Shown: positions 37,284 to 47,091, counted from the first letter of the stretch. The stretch: 64,000 nt of DNA from Bacteroidales bacterium UBA6267 (GCA_002440745.1 DJVB01000063.1:14594-78593); one strand, 5' to 3'. Numbers and translations: made by a program. Notes: a model not told the origin generated them from the letters alone.

Positions 37284-38678
37284 ATGGAAAAGAAAAAAGT
37301 TCTTAATGCTTCTGGAAGTAAAACTCCTTTAAAAATCATTGCCGGAGTGCTAATTGCAATTATATTGCTTATCCCCATGCAAATGATAGAAAATCTGATT
37401 CTTGAACGCTCAGATTTACACGACGATGTGGTTAAAACCATCTGCCGCGATTGGGGCGAAGAGCAAACCCTCAAAGGACCCTTTTTGATTGTGCCTATCA
37501 AAGATTCCGAATTTGCAAATGTGGTGACTTATTATAATCAAAATGGAGTTCAGAAAAGATCATCGGATGATGTAGAGATGATTTTTACTCCTGACCAACT
37601 TAATATTTTAACTGAAACCAAGCCTATTTTTAAACATCGTGGCATTTATAAATATGTGGTTTACACCTCTGATATTCAGATTAAGGGAGATTTTAGCGAC
37701 TTAGATTTGGCCGATATAAAACATAAAAACCGATCAGTAAACTCAGATGATTTGGATTGGGCCAAGGCAAAACTCAAATTCGATATTACCGATGCTAAAG
37801 GTATTTCTGGCGAAACCAAAATCGATTGGAATCGCTCAACATCAGCTATTAAACCCATCAATAATTCACAAAATAATAATGAAGAAGGTTTCTATTGCGA
37901 TGTGAATGTGGATACATTATTGAAAAATAGTTTTGTGGCCACTATTAAACTCAAAGGAAGTCAGAGTTTGCATTTTATTCCTGTGGGCAAAATCACCAAT
38001 ATCGATATGAATACCTTTTGGGAATCGCCCAAATTCGTTGGCAATTACTCTCCCGATTCTTCCCATTTCGATGGCAATAACTATAAATCCTCTTGGAGTA
38101 TTTCACAACTTGCTCGCCCCATTCCAAACTCCTGGCTGTCAAATGCATCTCCGTCTCTATCGGGCTACTCGCTTGGTGTAGAAATGATTGAGCCTGTGGA
38201 TAAATATCAGCAGACTTTGCGCTCAGCTAAATATTCCATTCTGTTTATAATTCTGAGCTTTCTAACCATTTTCTTTTCTGAGTTTTTCGCAAAAAAGGAC
38301 ACCAATATTTTGCAATATCTCCTCATTGGTCTGGCGCTGGTTTTATTCTACTCAATTCTACTATCGCTCACCGAGCAAATGAATTTCGCCTTTGCCTACC
38401 TTATTTCTGCCGCTGCCATTATTGGTTTGGTAACCATTTATTCCCATAGCATTTTCAAGAGTTTCAAAACCACTTCCATCATGTTTAGCTTTTGGGTAAT
38501 ACTTTATTCATTCTTGTATTTCGTGCTTCAACTTGAAGATTTTGCACTACTTGCTGGCAATATTGGCTTGTTTATTATTCTCGCTTTTGTGATGTATTTT
38601 TCAAGGAAAATAAGCTTTGCAAATACAACTAAAAAGATTGAAAATGAAATTATTATAGATAATGGTGATTTGTTATGA
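37284..38678 (+). CDS. creD: CreD-family inner-membrane protein
   Basis: The 464-residue protein fits CreD. It has an N-terminal membrane segment (IIAGVLIAIILLIPMQMI), then LILERSDLHDD and EEQTLKGPFLIVPIK. The exported domain has FKHRGIYKYVVYTSDIQIKGDFSD. A block EPVDKYQQTLRSAKYSILFIILSFLTIFFSEFF starts four or more C-terminal membrane helices (LQYLLIGLALVLFYSILLSLTEQMNFAFAYL). CreD affects envelope integrity and colicin or beta-lactam responses in proteobacteria; its activity is unknown. It has its own promoter with the shared palindrome. Confidence 0.92.
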   Translation: MEKKKVLNASGSKTPLKIIAGVLIAIILLIPMQMIENLILERSDLHDDVVKTICRDWGEEQTLKGPFLIVPIKDSEFANVVTYYNQNGVQKRSSDDVEMIFTPDQLNILTETKPIFKHRGIYKYVVYTSDIQIKGDFSDLDLADIKHKNRSVNSDDLDWAKAKLKFDITDAKGISGETKIDWNRSTSAIKPINNSQNNNEEGFYCDVNVDTLLKNSFVATIKLKGSQSLHFIPVGKITNIDMNTFWESPKFVGNYSPDSSHFDGNNYKSSWSISQLARPIPNSWLSNASPSLSGYSLGVEMIEPVDKYQQTLRSAKYSILFIILSFLTIFFSEFFAKKDTNILQYLLIGLALVLFYSILLSLTEQMNFAFAYLISAAAIIGLVTIYSHSIFKSFKTTSIMFSFWVILYSFLYFVLQLEDFALLAGNIGLFIILAFVMYFSRKISFANTTKKIENEIIIDNGDLL

Positions 38679-39364
38679 ACTCAGACTGGATTGAAAATTT
38701 GGAGGAGATACTAACTCTAATTGGAGTAGTTTTCATAGGAGCAATTATAGCCCTATTAATCAATATTGACATTAATTTATTTGGGGAATTCGATCATAAA
38801 AATCTGTATATTTCAAATGGAATTGTCTTATTGTATTGGGCTTTAATTTCCTATGCAAAAACTCTTAAGGATGATTTTTCTTTAAAAATAATATTTCCTG
38901 TTCCAAGCTTTTTACTTATTGCAATGCTATCGATAATTGGAGTATTTATCGGGCTTGGCGAAGAAATGCTAGAGTTTTCAAAACCAATTCCTTTATTATT
39001 CATTTCATTAACATCAATTTCATTATTCTTATTTTCGATAAAGAACTTTTATGATGAACAATATTTGAAAATATTATACTTTGTTATTGGAATCCTCCTC
39101 CCATTTCTAATTCTATTTGGACTTCCTTTTGCTTTTTTTGGAGTTGTGGCTGCTTTCATAATTCCTTCTTGTGCCCTGCCTGCATTTGTTCCAATAATCC
39201 ATGCTATTATTTTCATCATTTTAATTATAAAAGCAAATTCGGGAAAGGAAAGAATCCTCTCTTTTTATGGAATGAGTATATCTGTTCTATTTTCACTAAT
39301 ATTAATAATTCTAATACACAATGAATGGATAAACGGAGCAATAATATTTAAATACATATTCTAA
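38675..39364 (+). CDS. Multi-pass membrane protein, unknown
   Basis: The 229-residue protein has about six to seven hydrophobic segments and almost no soluble part. The start overlaps the creD stop by 4 bp (ATGA), so it is translationally coupled to creD. No family recognised. Base composition is a little more AT-rich than its neighbours. Confidence 0.65.
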   Translation: MNSDWIENLEEILTLIGVVFIGAIIALLINIDINLFGEFDHKNLYISNGIVLLYWALISYAKTLKDDFSLKIIFPVPSFLLIAMLSIIGVFIGLGEEMLEFSKPIPLLFISLTSISLFLFSIKNFYDEQYLKILYFVIGILLPFLILFGLPFAFFGVVAAFIIPSCALPAFVPIIHAIIFIILIIKANSGKERILSFYGMSISVLFSLILIILIHNEWINGAIIFKYIF

Positions 39365-39385
39365 TGGAAAAATTTAAGAGGAAAA

Positions 39386-39488
39386 TTAACCACAAAAAAC
39401 TCAAGGTTATGACACAAAACACAAAGGGTAATCTGCAAACAGATATAAGTTTAACAATTTAACAATACAGCTATTTAACTGTTCAACA
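39386..39488. repeat. Low-complexity intergenic sequence of two kinds
   Basis: 39386-39428 is of the CACAAAA/ACACAAAG kind. 39448-39488 is made of TTTAACAATTTAACAAT-like units ending GTTCAACAATG at the VanZ start. These look like degenerate members of dispersed intergenic repeats rather than a promoter. Confidence 0.5.
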
Positions 39489-39887
39489 ATGAAAAACCTC
39501 AATAAATACAAAATCACAGCAATATATATTCTACTGATAATCACTATAATAACCGTGGTAGATTCCGGCGTTACTGCTGGATTTAGAAGCTGGCTTAAAG
39601 TCGCTATTCCCCATCTCGACAAATTCGGACATTTCTTCGGAATGGGCATGCTTGCTTTTTTGCTGAACAATTTGTTTCACAAAAGCAAAACTTCAAAAAT
39701 AACCCTCGCGAGTTTTGCAGGGGTAATGATAGCATGTCCGCTGAGTACCATCGAAGAATTCAGCCAAAAAATGCTCACTTACCGAAGTTTTAGTTATGGG
39801 GACTTAGCAGCTAACTACTTGGGGATTATAGTCTTCACGCTGGTTTTCTTTTGGGTTTTGAAAAAGGAGAAAATCCGAAAAATATAA
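39489..39887 (+). CDS. VanZ-family membrane protein
   Basis: The 132-residue protein has four membrane segments and the VanZ signature: LDKFGHFFGMGMLAFLLNN near residue 40, and an acidic/aromatic motif STIEEFSQKMLTYRSFSYGDLAANYLGIIVFTLVFF near the end. VanZ gives low-level teicoplanin resistance in enterococci. In Gram-negatives the role is not known. Confidence 0.85.
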   Translation: MKNLNKYKITAIYILLIITIITVVDSGVTAGFRSWLKVAIPHLDKFGHFFGMGMLAFLLNNLFHKSKTSKITLASFAGVMIACPLSTIEEFSQKMLTYRSFSYGDLAANYLGIIVFTLVFFWVLKKEKIRKI

Positions 39888-39916
39888 TATTTCGGAATAC
39901 AATAAATAAAAGGATT

Positions 39917-41386
39917 ATGAAAGTTAAGCTTATATTGCCATCACTAACTGAAGCAAAATCAGCGTTTTGGCGTCCCATAAAATATTCACTATTTCCACCC
40001 ATCGGTTTAGCTACATTGGCTGCCTATCTCGATGAGAATGACGAAGTTGAGCTTCAAGACCAACATGTTGAGAAGCTCTATTTAGATGACTCACCAGATT
40101 TGGTTGTTATTCAAGTTTATATTACCAATGCAAAAAGAGCTTACACAATTGCTGATCAATATCGAGCAAGGGGGGTTTTTGTGGCAATGGGCGGATTGCA
40201 TGTTACTTCTTTACCTGAAGAAGCTCAACCTCATGCAGATGCCATTTTCATTGGTCCAGGAGAACAAACTTTCTCTGAGTTTTTGAGAGATTTTAGAAAT
40301 AAAAAACCAAAACAAAGATATTATTCAATAGATGGCAGAACAATAGAGAATCAACCTCCAATTCGTCGCGACTTAATAAAACGAGATAAATATCTGGTAC
40401 CTAACTCCTTGGTAATTTCAAGAGGTTGTCCACATCATTGCGATTTCTGCTATAAAGATGCGTTTTTCAAAGGAGGTAAATCATTTTATACCCAAAGAGT
40501 TGACGAGATTTTAACTGAAATTGACCGACTAAAAGGAAAGCATTTATACTTTTTGGATGATCATCTTTTGGGTAGTCCAAAGTTAGCCTCCGAACTATTT
40601 GAGGGAATGAAAGGAATGGGACGAGTTTTTCAGGGCGCAGCAACCGTTCATTCTATTTTGAATGGCAACCTAATTGAAAAAGCAGCTAAAGCCGGATTGA
40701 GATCGGTTTTTGTGGGATTTGAAACTTTCTCTCCTGAAAATCTTCGCCAATCAAATAAATATCAAAATCTTAAACAGAACTATGAAATTGCTGTTCAGCG
40801 CCTACATAATCTTGGAATAATGATTAATGGGAGTTTTGTTTTTGGGCTTGATGCCGACGACAAAGATGTTTTCAAAAGAACAGTGGATTGGGGCGTTGAA
40901 AATGCAATAACAACCTCAACCTACCACATTTTGACCCCTTATCCCGGAACAAAACTTTATGCAGATATGCAAAACGTCAATCGGATTCTCACAAATGATT
41001 GGGATTTATACGACACTCGTCATGTGGTTTATAAAACCAATTTGCTAACTGCTAATGAATTAGAAGTTGGGTATCATTGGGCTTATGATAATTTTTATAG
41101 TTGGTCCAATATTTTCAAAGCATCTTTTTCGCATGAAACCATCAAACATCAGCTCAAGCATTTATTCTATACCGGTGGCTGGAAAAAATTTGAAAGTTTT
41201 TGGAATATTATTATCAATACCGGCGGTTTGAAAATACTGCTTCCAATTCTTGAACTCTTACTCTCTGAAATTAAGAGCGAACCAGAAATACTTTCAAATT
41301 GGGATTCTAAACAGTTTTCAACTCCAAAAACCATAAACTCTATCAATAATTCAACTGTATATCAATCTGTAAAATCTACAATTTAG
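39917..41386 (+). CDS. B12-binding-type radical SAM protein
   Basis: The 489-residue protein has a cobalamin-binding-like N-terminal domain (residues 1-140), with FPPIGLATLAAYLDENDEV, VVIQVYITNAKRAYTIADQYRARGVFVAMGG and DAIFIGPGEQTF. The radical SAM core has CxxxCxxC in SRGCPHHCDFCYKD near residue 170 and FLDDHLLGS, AGLRSVFVGFETF and INGSFVFGLD later. The C-terminal region resembles the DUF4070-type tail of methylases such as hopanoid C-2 methylase. The motif for base-off His binding (DxHxxG) is not clear, so cobalamin binding is uncertain. I start at ATG 39917; the frame is open upstream to 39851. Substrate unknown. Confidence 0.85.
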   Translation: MKVKLILPSLTEAKSAFWRPIKYSLFPPIGLATLAAYLDENDEVELQDQHVEKLYLDDSPDLVVIQVYITNAKRAYTIADQYRARGVFVAMGGLHVTSLPEEAQPHADAIFIGPGEQTFSEFLRDFRNKKPKQRYYSIDGRTIENQPPIRRDLIKRDKYLVPNSLVISRGCPHHCDFCYKDAFFKGGKSFYTQRVDEILTEIDRLKGKHLYFLDDHLLGSPKLASELFEGMKGMGRVFQGAATVHSILNGNLIEKAAKAGLRSVFVGFETFSPENLRQSNKYQNLKQNYEIAVQRLHNLGIMINGSFVFGLDADDKDVFKRTVDWGVENAITTSTYHILTPYPGTKLYADMQNVNRILTNDWDLYDTRHVVYKTNLLTANELEVGYHWAYDNFYSWSNIFKASFSHETIKHQLKHLFYTGGWKKFESFWNIIINTGGLKILLPILELLLSEIKSEPEILSNWDSKQFSTPKTINSINNSTVYQSVKSTI

Positions 41387-41437
41387 TAAATTTACTTTGT
41401 ATCAATTCAATAATTTACCAATAAAACAGTTTAACCT

Positions 41438-42160
41438 ATGAAAAACCTTTCTCAACGTATCCTTGCCCTCACAATCTTCAGCATTGCAATGGGGCTTTTA
41501 GAAGCGGCGGTAGTTGTTTATCTTCGTGAGCTTTATTACCCAATGGGCTTTTCTTTTCCTCTGATACCAATCGACAAACCTCTGATAGCCATTACTGAGA
41601 TGCTCAGAGAAGCAGCAACCTTAGTGATGCTTGTGGGGGTGGGTTACCTTTTCGGGCAAAACTTCATCCAACGATTTGCAGGATTTCTACTAAGCTTTGC
41701 CATCTGGGACATTTTCTATTATGTTTTCCTAAAAATACTGCTCAACTGGCCTGAAAGTTTTTTCACTTGGGATGTGCTTTTTCTGCTTCCTGTCACATGG
41801 GCAGGCCCTGTATTAGCTCCTATAATTATTTCATTAACAATGATTTATTATGCTTATATCTTTCTTAAGACAGATTACGCTTTTCCCAAATCGAGGTTAT
41901 CCCTTAAACATTGGATTATTCTTCTTATTCCAACATCAATTGTTTTTCTTTCATTCATTTGGGATCCAATGATTTATCTAATTGAACAATTTGGCTTCAT
42001 TTCTATATTTTCTCTCACTGAAGAAAAACTATTGTCGGGTTTAAGCACTTACATCCCAACTCACTTCAATTGGCCACTTTTTATCATTGGAGAAATAGGT
42101 TTATTGATATTTATCTTGTGCTATCATCGTTTCAAAATTAAAAATTTTAAAATTAATTAA
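41438..42160 (+). CDS. Multi-pass membrane protein, unknown
   Basis: The 240-residue protein has about seven membrane segments: ILALTIFSIAMGLLEAAVVVYL near the start, then two pairs in the middle, and FIIGEIGLLIFILCYH at the end. It resembles unnamed integral membrane proteins in Bacteroidota. No motif gives a function. It is 51 bp after the radical SAM gene and is followed by a hairpin and the convergent lnt gene. Confidence 0.7.
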   Translation: MKNLSQRILALTIFSIAMGLLEAAVVVYLRELYYPMGFSFPLIPIDKPLIAITEMLREAATLVMLVGVGYLFGQNFIQRFAGFLLSFAIWDIFYYVFLKILLNWPESFFTWDVLFLLPVTWAGPVLAPIIISLTMIYYAYIFLKTDYAFPKSRLSLKHWIILLIPTSIVFLSFIWDPMIYLIEQFGFISIFSLTEEKLLSGLSTYIPTHFNWPLFIIGEIGLLIFILCYHRFKIKNFKIN

Positions 42161-42177
42161 GCCACAAACATCGAATT

Positions 42178-42199
42178 TTTCCGGTCAACCGGAAATTTT
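42178..42199 (+). terminator. Hairpin between convergent genes
   Basis: TTTCCGG (42178-42184) and CCGGAAA (42189-42195) pair with a TCAA loop and are followed by TTTT. It is 18 bp after the membrane protein stop and may terminate both convergent transcripts. The T run is short. Confidence 0.45.
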
Positions 42200-42236
42200 A
42201 TAGGGTAATTTTTCCGATTTGCAATAAAGATAAAAC

Positions 42237-43847
42237 TCAGATGCTTCGTTTTTTTCGCAACCGGAAACTTAAGGCCATAAGAAGTAAAAGCGCACTTAAA
42301 AATCCGGAAAGTCTTGCGATATAATCGCCATAAACAACATAGAAAGTCTTTGATTCGTTGAGATTTACGGTTGCGCGGCAAACATCAGGCTCCCAATATT
42401 CTGTAGCCTGTTGATCATCACCTCTTTGATTGAAAAATCCGGAGATGCCCGTATTAGCGGAGCGAGCAACATCACGCCTGGTTTCGATAGCGCGAAGGCG
42501 AGCATATTCATAATGTTGCCTATGACCGGGGGTATTTCCCCACCAACCGTCATTGGTGATGATTCCTAACAGATTAGCACCGTTGCGCACATATCCTGTA
42601 ACAAACTCGCCATAAATCGATTCGTAACATATAATTGGCCCGAGTTTCACATCTTTGAATTGAAAAACAGAGCGATCTTTACTTGTTCCTAAACTACCTG
42701 TTGCGCCTCCAAGGTCGATTGCCATAGATTCAAGCGGTTTTAGCAAACGAGGGAAAGGCATCCTTTCTACCCCCGGAACCAATTTCGCTTTATGATAAAA
42801 ATCCCATTTTCCGAAGGCATCAATAAAAGCAGCCGTGTTGTAATTTGCAAAATACCCTTCTCCATTATTTAAAACTTTGGCAGCAGCATCAATTTCAGCT
42901 CCTTCAGGAAATAGCACCCGAGTGCTTAATCCCATAACAATCGAAGTTTGATAGGTTTCAACAAAACGCTGCATGGAATCATAAACTGATGTCAGAGGAA
43001 AATCGGCCTCCCACATAGTATAAGCAATGCTCGACTCAGGGAATAAAACCATATCCACCTCAGCATCAGTTTTTTGACGTGCTAAGGTGAGCATATTATT
43101 AAGCAATTGTGGAATTGGAGTACTATACTCTTCATTATAAGGATCTATATCCGGCTGAACCACCACGATCTCAGCAGTTTTTCCTTGAGGTTGATAATTG
43201 TGATAGGATATGAGCGAAATAATTAATGGAATGAAAATCAATAATATAAAAGGAATTAAACGAAAAACGGAAGCTTTGATATTTCTTTCATAAATCCACT
43301 TTTTAAGCGCATGCCATCCCACAATATTTGCAGCAAAAATCCATATTGCGCCCCCGAAGGAACCGGTAAACTCATACCATTGAATCCATTGATAATCAGA
43401 AGCAAAGACATTCCCTAGATTAAGCCATGACCAAGTCAAATCCCAATCTTGATGCAGATACTCAAAACTTATCCAAATGGCCGGAAGGGCAAAATAGCCA
43501 AAACCTTTGAAGAACACATTTCGTCTCACAAAATGCCAAACACCAAAAGTAATACTCATGAAAATACTATTAAGAACGAAAGCCAAAATCGACCCAATAT
43601 CCGTGGAATTATAAATCCAAAACGTGGTGAGGACATTCCAAATTAAAAAGCCGGGAAAAGCAAAAAGCACAATTGCATTCCGACCGAAAAGATTAGGATT
43701 GCGAAAGATATAATCTTGCAACCAAAGCATTGGAATCCAAGCTATAAAAGCCAAAAAACTAAGTCCCCTTTCAGGCCAAGCCGCTGCCATCAAAAGTCCG
43801 AAAGCAATGGATAAAAGAAAAAGTTGATATTTACGAAGTGCAACCAT
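42237..43847 (-). CDS. lnt: Apolipoprotein N-acyltransferase
   Basis: The 536-residue enzyme adds the third acyl chain to the N-terminal Cys of lipoproteins. The N-terminal 215 residues contain about six membrane helices (LFLLSIAFGLLMAAAW, FLAFIAWIPMLWL). A nitrilase-like periplasmic domain follows with the triad: Glu in VDMVLFPESSIAYTMWE, Lys in YHKAKLVPGVERMPF, and Cys in GPIICYESIYGEFVTGYVRNGANLLGIITNDGWWG. A closing block ARLRAIETRRDVARSANTGISGF and a last membrane helix complete the family pattern. It is transcribed alone on the minus strand. Confidence 0.96.
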   Translation of the reverse strand: MVALRKYQLFLLSIAFGLLMAAAWPERGLSFLAFIAWIPMLWLQDYIFRNPNLFGRNAIVLFAFPGFLIWNVLTTFWIYNSTDIGSILAFVLNSIFMSITFGVWHFVRRNVFFKGFGYFALPAIWISFEYLHQDWDLTWSWLNLGNVFASDYQWIQWYEFTGSFGGAIWIFAANIVGWHALKKWIYERNIKASVFRLIPFILLIFIPLIISLISYHNYQPQGKTAEIVVVQPDIDPYNEEYSTPIPQLLNNMLTLARQKTDAEVDMVLFPESSIAYTMWEADFPLTSVYDSMQRFVETYQTSIVMGLSTRVLFPEGAEIDAAAKVLNNGEGYFANYNTAAFIDAFGKWDFYHKAKLVPGVERMPFPRLLKPLESMAIDLGGATGSLGTSKDRSVFQFKDVKLGPIICYESIYGEFVTGYVRNGANLLGIITNDGWWGNTPGHRQHYEYARLRAIETRRDVARSANTGISGFFNQRGDDQQATEYWEPDVCRATVNLNESKTFYVVYGDYIARLSGFLSALLLLMALSFRLRKKRSI

Positions 43848-44049
43848 AGCTATAAAATTTGGCCAAAACTAAGATTTTTTAGTCCTTGTAAAGCAAGAGA
43901 AAAACCTGAAAGAACAAAATTTATCTTAATAAACTCTGACTCCTTCTAATGGTCATAACAAACTAATAATCCAAAACATAAAATAAAAGTCCATTTTTGA
44001 AAATTTACTCTATTCACGAAGCGGGTTACTTATTTTTAACAATTCTAAA

Positions 44050-44080
44050 TTGAAAATATATGAACTGCAACTTAATTTTG
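44050..44080 (+). promoter_or_regulatory. Promoter of the ABC/HlyD/TolC operon
   Basis: TTG at 44050-44052, 20 bp, then TAATTTTG at 44073-44080. The predicted transcript starts only about 10 bases before the TTG start codon, so the leader is very short. Confidence 0.5.
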
Positions 44081-44096
44081 CAACCTAAATTTAAAA

Positions 44097-45725
44097 TTGA
44101 GTTTCTTGAAACCCATTAACAGATTTTGGAATCTACTAAAGCTCTATAAAGCAGACCTTAAGCAAATTTATATTTATGCCATTTTAAGTGGCATAGTAAA
44201 TCTTTCCTTACCTATTGGCATCCAAGCAATTATCAACTTCATCCAGATGGGAGAAATTAGCACCTCATGGATTTTATTGGTTATTTTTGTGCTGATTGGA
44301 ATTGGGGCAACCGGAATGTTTCAGGTTTTGCAACTAAGACGTGTCGAAAATATTCAACAAGATTTGTTCGCCAGGTCGGCAATAGAGTTTACGTACAGAC
44401 TCCCCAAGATTTCCGCCATTGATACAGAAAAACAGCCAATGACGGACCTCTCGAATCGTTTTTTTGACACATTAACCATTCAAAAAGGACTGCCAAAGAT
44501 TTTAATAGATTTCTCACTTTCGGCCTTTCAAATCATTTTTGGACTAATACTTTTAGCGGTTTACAGTCCATATTTCATACTATACGGAATTGCATTGGTT
44601 TTTATTTTATTGATCATTGGCAGAATAATAGGACCTATAGGACTGAAAACCAGCTTAGAAGAAAGCAAATACAAATATAAAATTGCCTTTTGGCTCGATG
44701 AAGTTGCAAGATTGAATCTAAGTTTTAAGACATTTAGAAAAAATGGTATTCATTTAAAGAAAACCGATCAATTAACAAGCTCATATTTGACAGCCAGATT
44801 GAAACATTTTAAAATATTGCTGAGGCAATTCCACTATTTCATCGCTTTCAAAATTATAGTTGCAGCAGGCCTTTTAGTAATTGGTGGGGTTTTGGTTTTC
44901 AACCAGCAAATGTCTATAGGTCAATTTGTTGCAGCAGAGATTATCATCATTATCATCATTAATTCCGTTGAAAAACTACTTTTTGCAATTGACACTATCT
45001 ATGATGTTTTGACAGCTTTAGAAAAAATTGGGATTGTAACAGATTTGCCTTTAGATAGCGAAGATGGAAAAGCGAAACCTAAAGCAGACCAAGGGTTGCA
45101 AGTAGAAGTTAGAAACTTAGAATACAAATTCCCTGATTCCTTCAACACACTTTTTCATGGTCTAAATTTTTTAGTAAAACCCGGAGAAAAATTGCTGATT
45201 AAAGGCAAAACCGGTGCAGGAAAATCAACTTTAGCTCAACTTATTGCAGGTATTTATCAAGTTCAGGATGGGCAAATTTTGATCAATAATATTCCGGTTG
45301 AAAATTGGGATCGCGATGAATTTTACAAATACGTTTCCATATCACTACCTAATAATCAGCTATTTGAAGGAACTCTTCGCGAAAACATATTTTTAGGAAA
45401 TGTGATGTCGGACGAACAAATTGAAGAAATCCTCAAACAAGTTTATTTAGATGAATTTGTAAATAGTCAGTCCGAAGGAATTGACAGTTTAGTAACGGGA
45501 GTAGGAAAGAAAATTTCGCGATCATTAGTGCAAAAGATTAAGATTGCACGAATTGTTGCTGCAAGTCCAAAGCTCGTAATACTTGAAGACCCGCTCCATT
45601 TTATAGATTCGCCGCAGAAAGAGCTGATTATAAAAAATTTAACTTCAAATAAAGATTGGACTTTGATAGTTATTTCCAACGAACCACGATGGGAAGAGTT
45701 TTGCAATCAAACCATTAAACTCTGA
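44097..45725 (+). CDS. ABC transporter, membrane plus ATPase domains, with divergent ATPase motifs
   Basis: The 542-residue protein has an ABC exporter-like membrane domain with about six helices (residues 20-300) and a nucleotide-binding domain (about 335-540), without the N-terminal peptidase of bacteriocin exporters. Walker A is intact (GKTGAGKST near residue 374). Other motifs are altered. The Q-loop is SLPNNQLFEGT. The signature LSGGQ is replaced by ISRSLVQ. Walker B reads LVILEDP, with Glu and Asp swapped from the usual DE, and the H-loop His is missing (VISNEP). The start is TTG 44097. HlyD and TolC genes follow, so this is the inner-membrane part of a type I-like export set, or a member of a Bacteroidota subfamily with divergent motifs that I think I remember. 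Confidence 0.85.
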   Translation: MSFLKPINRFWNLLKLYKADLKQIYIYAILSGIVNLSLPIGIQAIINFIQMGEISTSWILLVIFVLIGIGATGMFQVLQLRRVENIQQDLFARSAIEFTYRLPKISAIDTEKQPMTDLSNRFFDTLTIQKGLPKILIDFSLSAFQIIFGLILLAVYSPYFILYGIALVFILLIIGRIIGPIGLKTSLEESKYKYKIAFWLDEVARLNLSFKTFRKNGIHLKKTDQLTSSYLTARLKHFKILLRQFHYFIAFKIIVAAGLLVIGGVLVFNQQMSIGQFVAAEIIIIIIINSVEKLLFAIDTIYDVLTALEKIGIVTDLPLDSEDGKAKPKADQGLQVEVRNLEYKFPDSFNTLFHGLNFLVKPGEKLLIKGKTGAGKSTLAQLIAGIYQVQDGQILINNIPVENWDRDEFYKYVSISLPNNQLFEGTLRENIFLGNVMSDEQIEEILKQVYLDEFVNSQSEGIDSLVTGVGKKISRSLVQKIKIARIVAASPKLVILEDPLHFIDSPQKELIIKNLTSNKDWTLIVISNEPRWEEFCNQTIKL

Positions 45726-45734
45726 TTAAGCAAT

Positions 45735-47090
45735 ATGTTGAACATTAGTAAAAATAGTATAAATCAATATATAAAATTCGAGGAGTTTGAATCCTTCAAA
45801 AACCTTTATTATAAAGATGGTAAAAAACCATTGAATTTGATCCTATTCATTTTCATTATACTCTTAGTGGTGATTATCTTCTTACCGTGGACACAAAATA
45901 TTCAAACTCAAGGCTTTGTTAACGCAAGGAATCCTGAGCAAAGACCACAAGCCATTCAAACTGTAATTAGCGGAAAGATAGAATCTTGGTTTGTAAAGGA
46001 GGGAGATCGCGTAAAAAAGGGAGATACCATTTTGCAAATCAGTGAGATAAAGAGCGAATATTTCGACACAAATTTAGTTGAAAGAACCCAGGAGCAAATT
46101 GATGCGAAAGCGAGTTCATTAGAGTCTTACCAATTAAAAATCAATGCTTTGGAAAGGCAATACAATTCCTTAGAATCGGCTAAAAACCTGAAGCAAAAAC
46201 AGATACAGATTAAGATTCGACAAATTCGTAATCAAATATCTATTGACAGCATGAATTTGACGACAATTATAAACGAACACGCTATCGCGCTAAATCAGCA
46301 AGAACGAGTTAAAGAACTATATGATAAGGGATTAAAATCGCTTTCGGAATTACAGGAAAAGCAAGTAAAATATCAGCAGATGTCGGCAAAGTTAGTGATG
46401 CAAGAAAACAAATTGTTGAACGAGCAAAACGAACTTACCAACTATTTTATAGAATTGTCGAGGATTGAGCAAGAGTATTTTGACAAAATGACTAAATCGC
46501 AATCGGAACGGCAGTCGGCCATTTCGGAGCAATTGAACACTGAAGCCATAATTGCCAAACTTCGCAACGAACTCGCTAATTATCAGATGAGAAAAAACCA
46601 ATATTTCGTTTTGGCTCCGCAAGATGGGTTTATCACCCACACACTAAATCAAGGTATTGGAGAAATTATCAAGGAAGGTGCTGAAGTTGCCACCATTTCA
46701 CCATCAGAATCACAATTGGCCGTTGAGCTTTATATCAAGCCGCAAGACTTACCCCTTATTGAAAATGGTCAAAAAGTCAGGATGCAATTTGATGGATGGC
46801 CGGCATTTGTGATAAGTGGCTGGCCCGAGGCAACAACCGGAGTTTTTGAGGGAAATGTGGTTGTTGTCGATCAATTCATTGGTGAAAATGGTTATTATAG
46901 AGCGATAATTAGTCCAGACACTTCAAGCAAAGCATGGCCTGAAAACTTGCGAATTGGAACAGGCGTGAGAGCGTTTATTCTACTAAATCAAGTGCCGGTT
47001 TGGTATGAGATATGGCGAAAACTAAATGGATTTCCTGCTGACTTTTATAATAATGGTTCTAAGATTAAAAAACAAAAAGAGGCATATTGA
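45735..47090 (+). CDS. HlyD-family membrane fusion protein
   Basis: The 451-residue adaptor has one membrane segment at about residues 35-57 (LILFIFIILLVVIIFLPW). A split lipoyl/biotinyl-like domain has ISGKIESWFVKEGDRVKKGDTIL near residue 77. A long coiled-coil hairpin (about 110-290) is followed by the second lipoyl half (VLAPQDGFITHTLNQGIGEIIKEGAEVATI) and a beta-barrel with VRMQFDGWPAF. It bridges the ABC protein and the TolC partner encoded next; the gap to the ABC gene is 9 bp. Confidence 0.93.
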   Translation: MLNISKNSINQYIKFEEFESFKNLYYKDGKKPLNLILFIFIILLVVIIFLPWTQNIQTQGFVNARNPEQRPQAIQTVISGKIESWFVKEGDRVKKGDTILQISEIKSEYFDTNLVERTQEQIDAKASSLESYQLKINALERQYNSLESAKNLKQKQIQIKIRQIRNQISIDSMNLTTIINEHAIALNQQERVKELYDKGLKSLSELQEKQVKYQQMSAKLVMQENKLLNEQNELTNYFIELSRIEQEYFDKMTKSQSERQSAISEQLNTEAIIAKLRNELANYQMRKNQYFVLAPQDGFITHTLNQGIGEIIKEGAEVATISPSESQLAVELYIKPQDLPLIENGQKVRMQFDGWPAFVISGWPEATTGVFEGNVVVVDQFIGENGYYRAIISPDTSSKAWPENLRIGTGVRAFILLNQVPVWYEIWRKLNGFPADFYNNGSKIKKQKEAY

Positions 47091-47091
47091 T

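Noticed and set aside
39851..39916. Upstream extension of the radical SAM gene
   Set aside because: It overlaps VanZ and adds residues not expected in the family; ATG 39917 is the natural start.
47026..47091. Upstream extension of the TolC gene inside the HlyD gene
   Set aside because: ATG 47092 directly after the HlyD stop gives a normal signal peptide; the extension has none.
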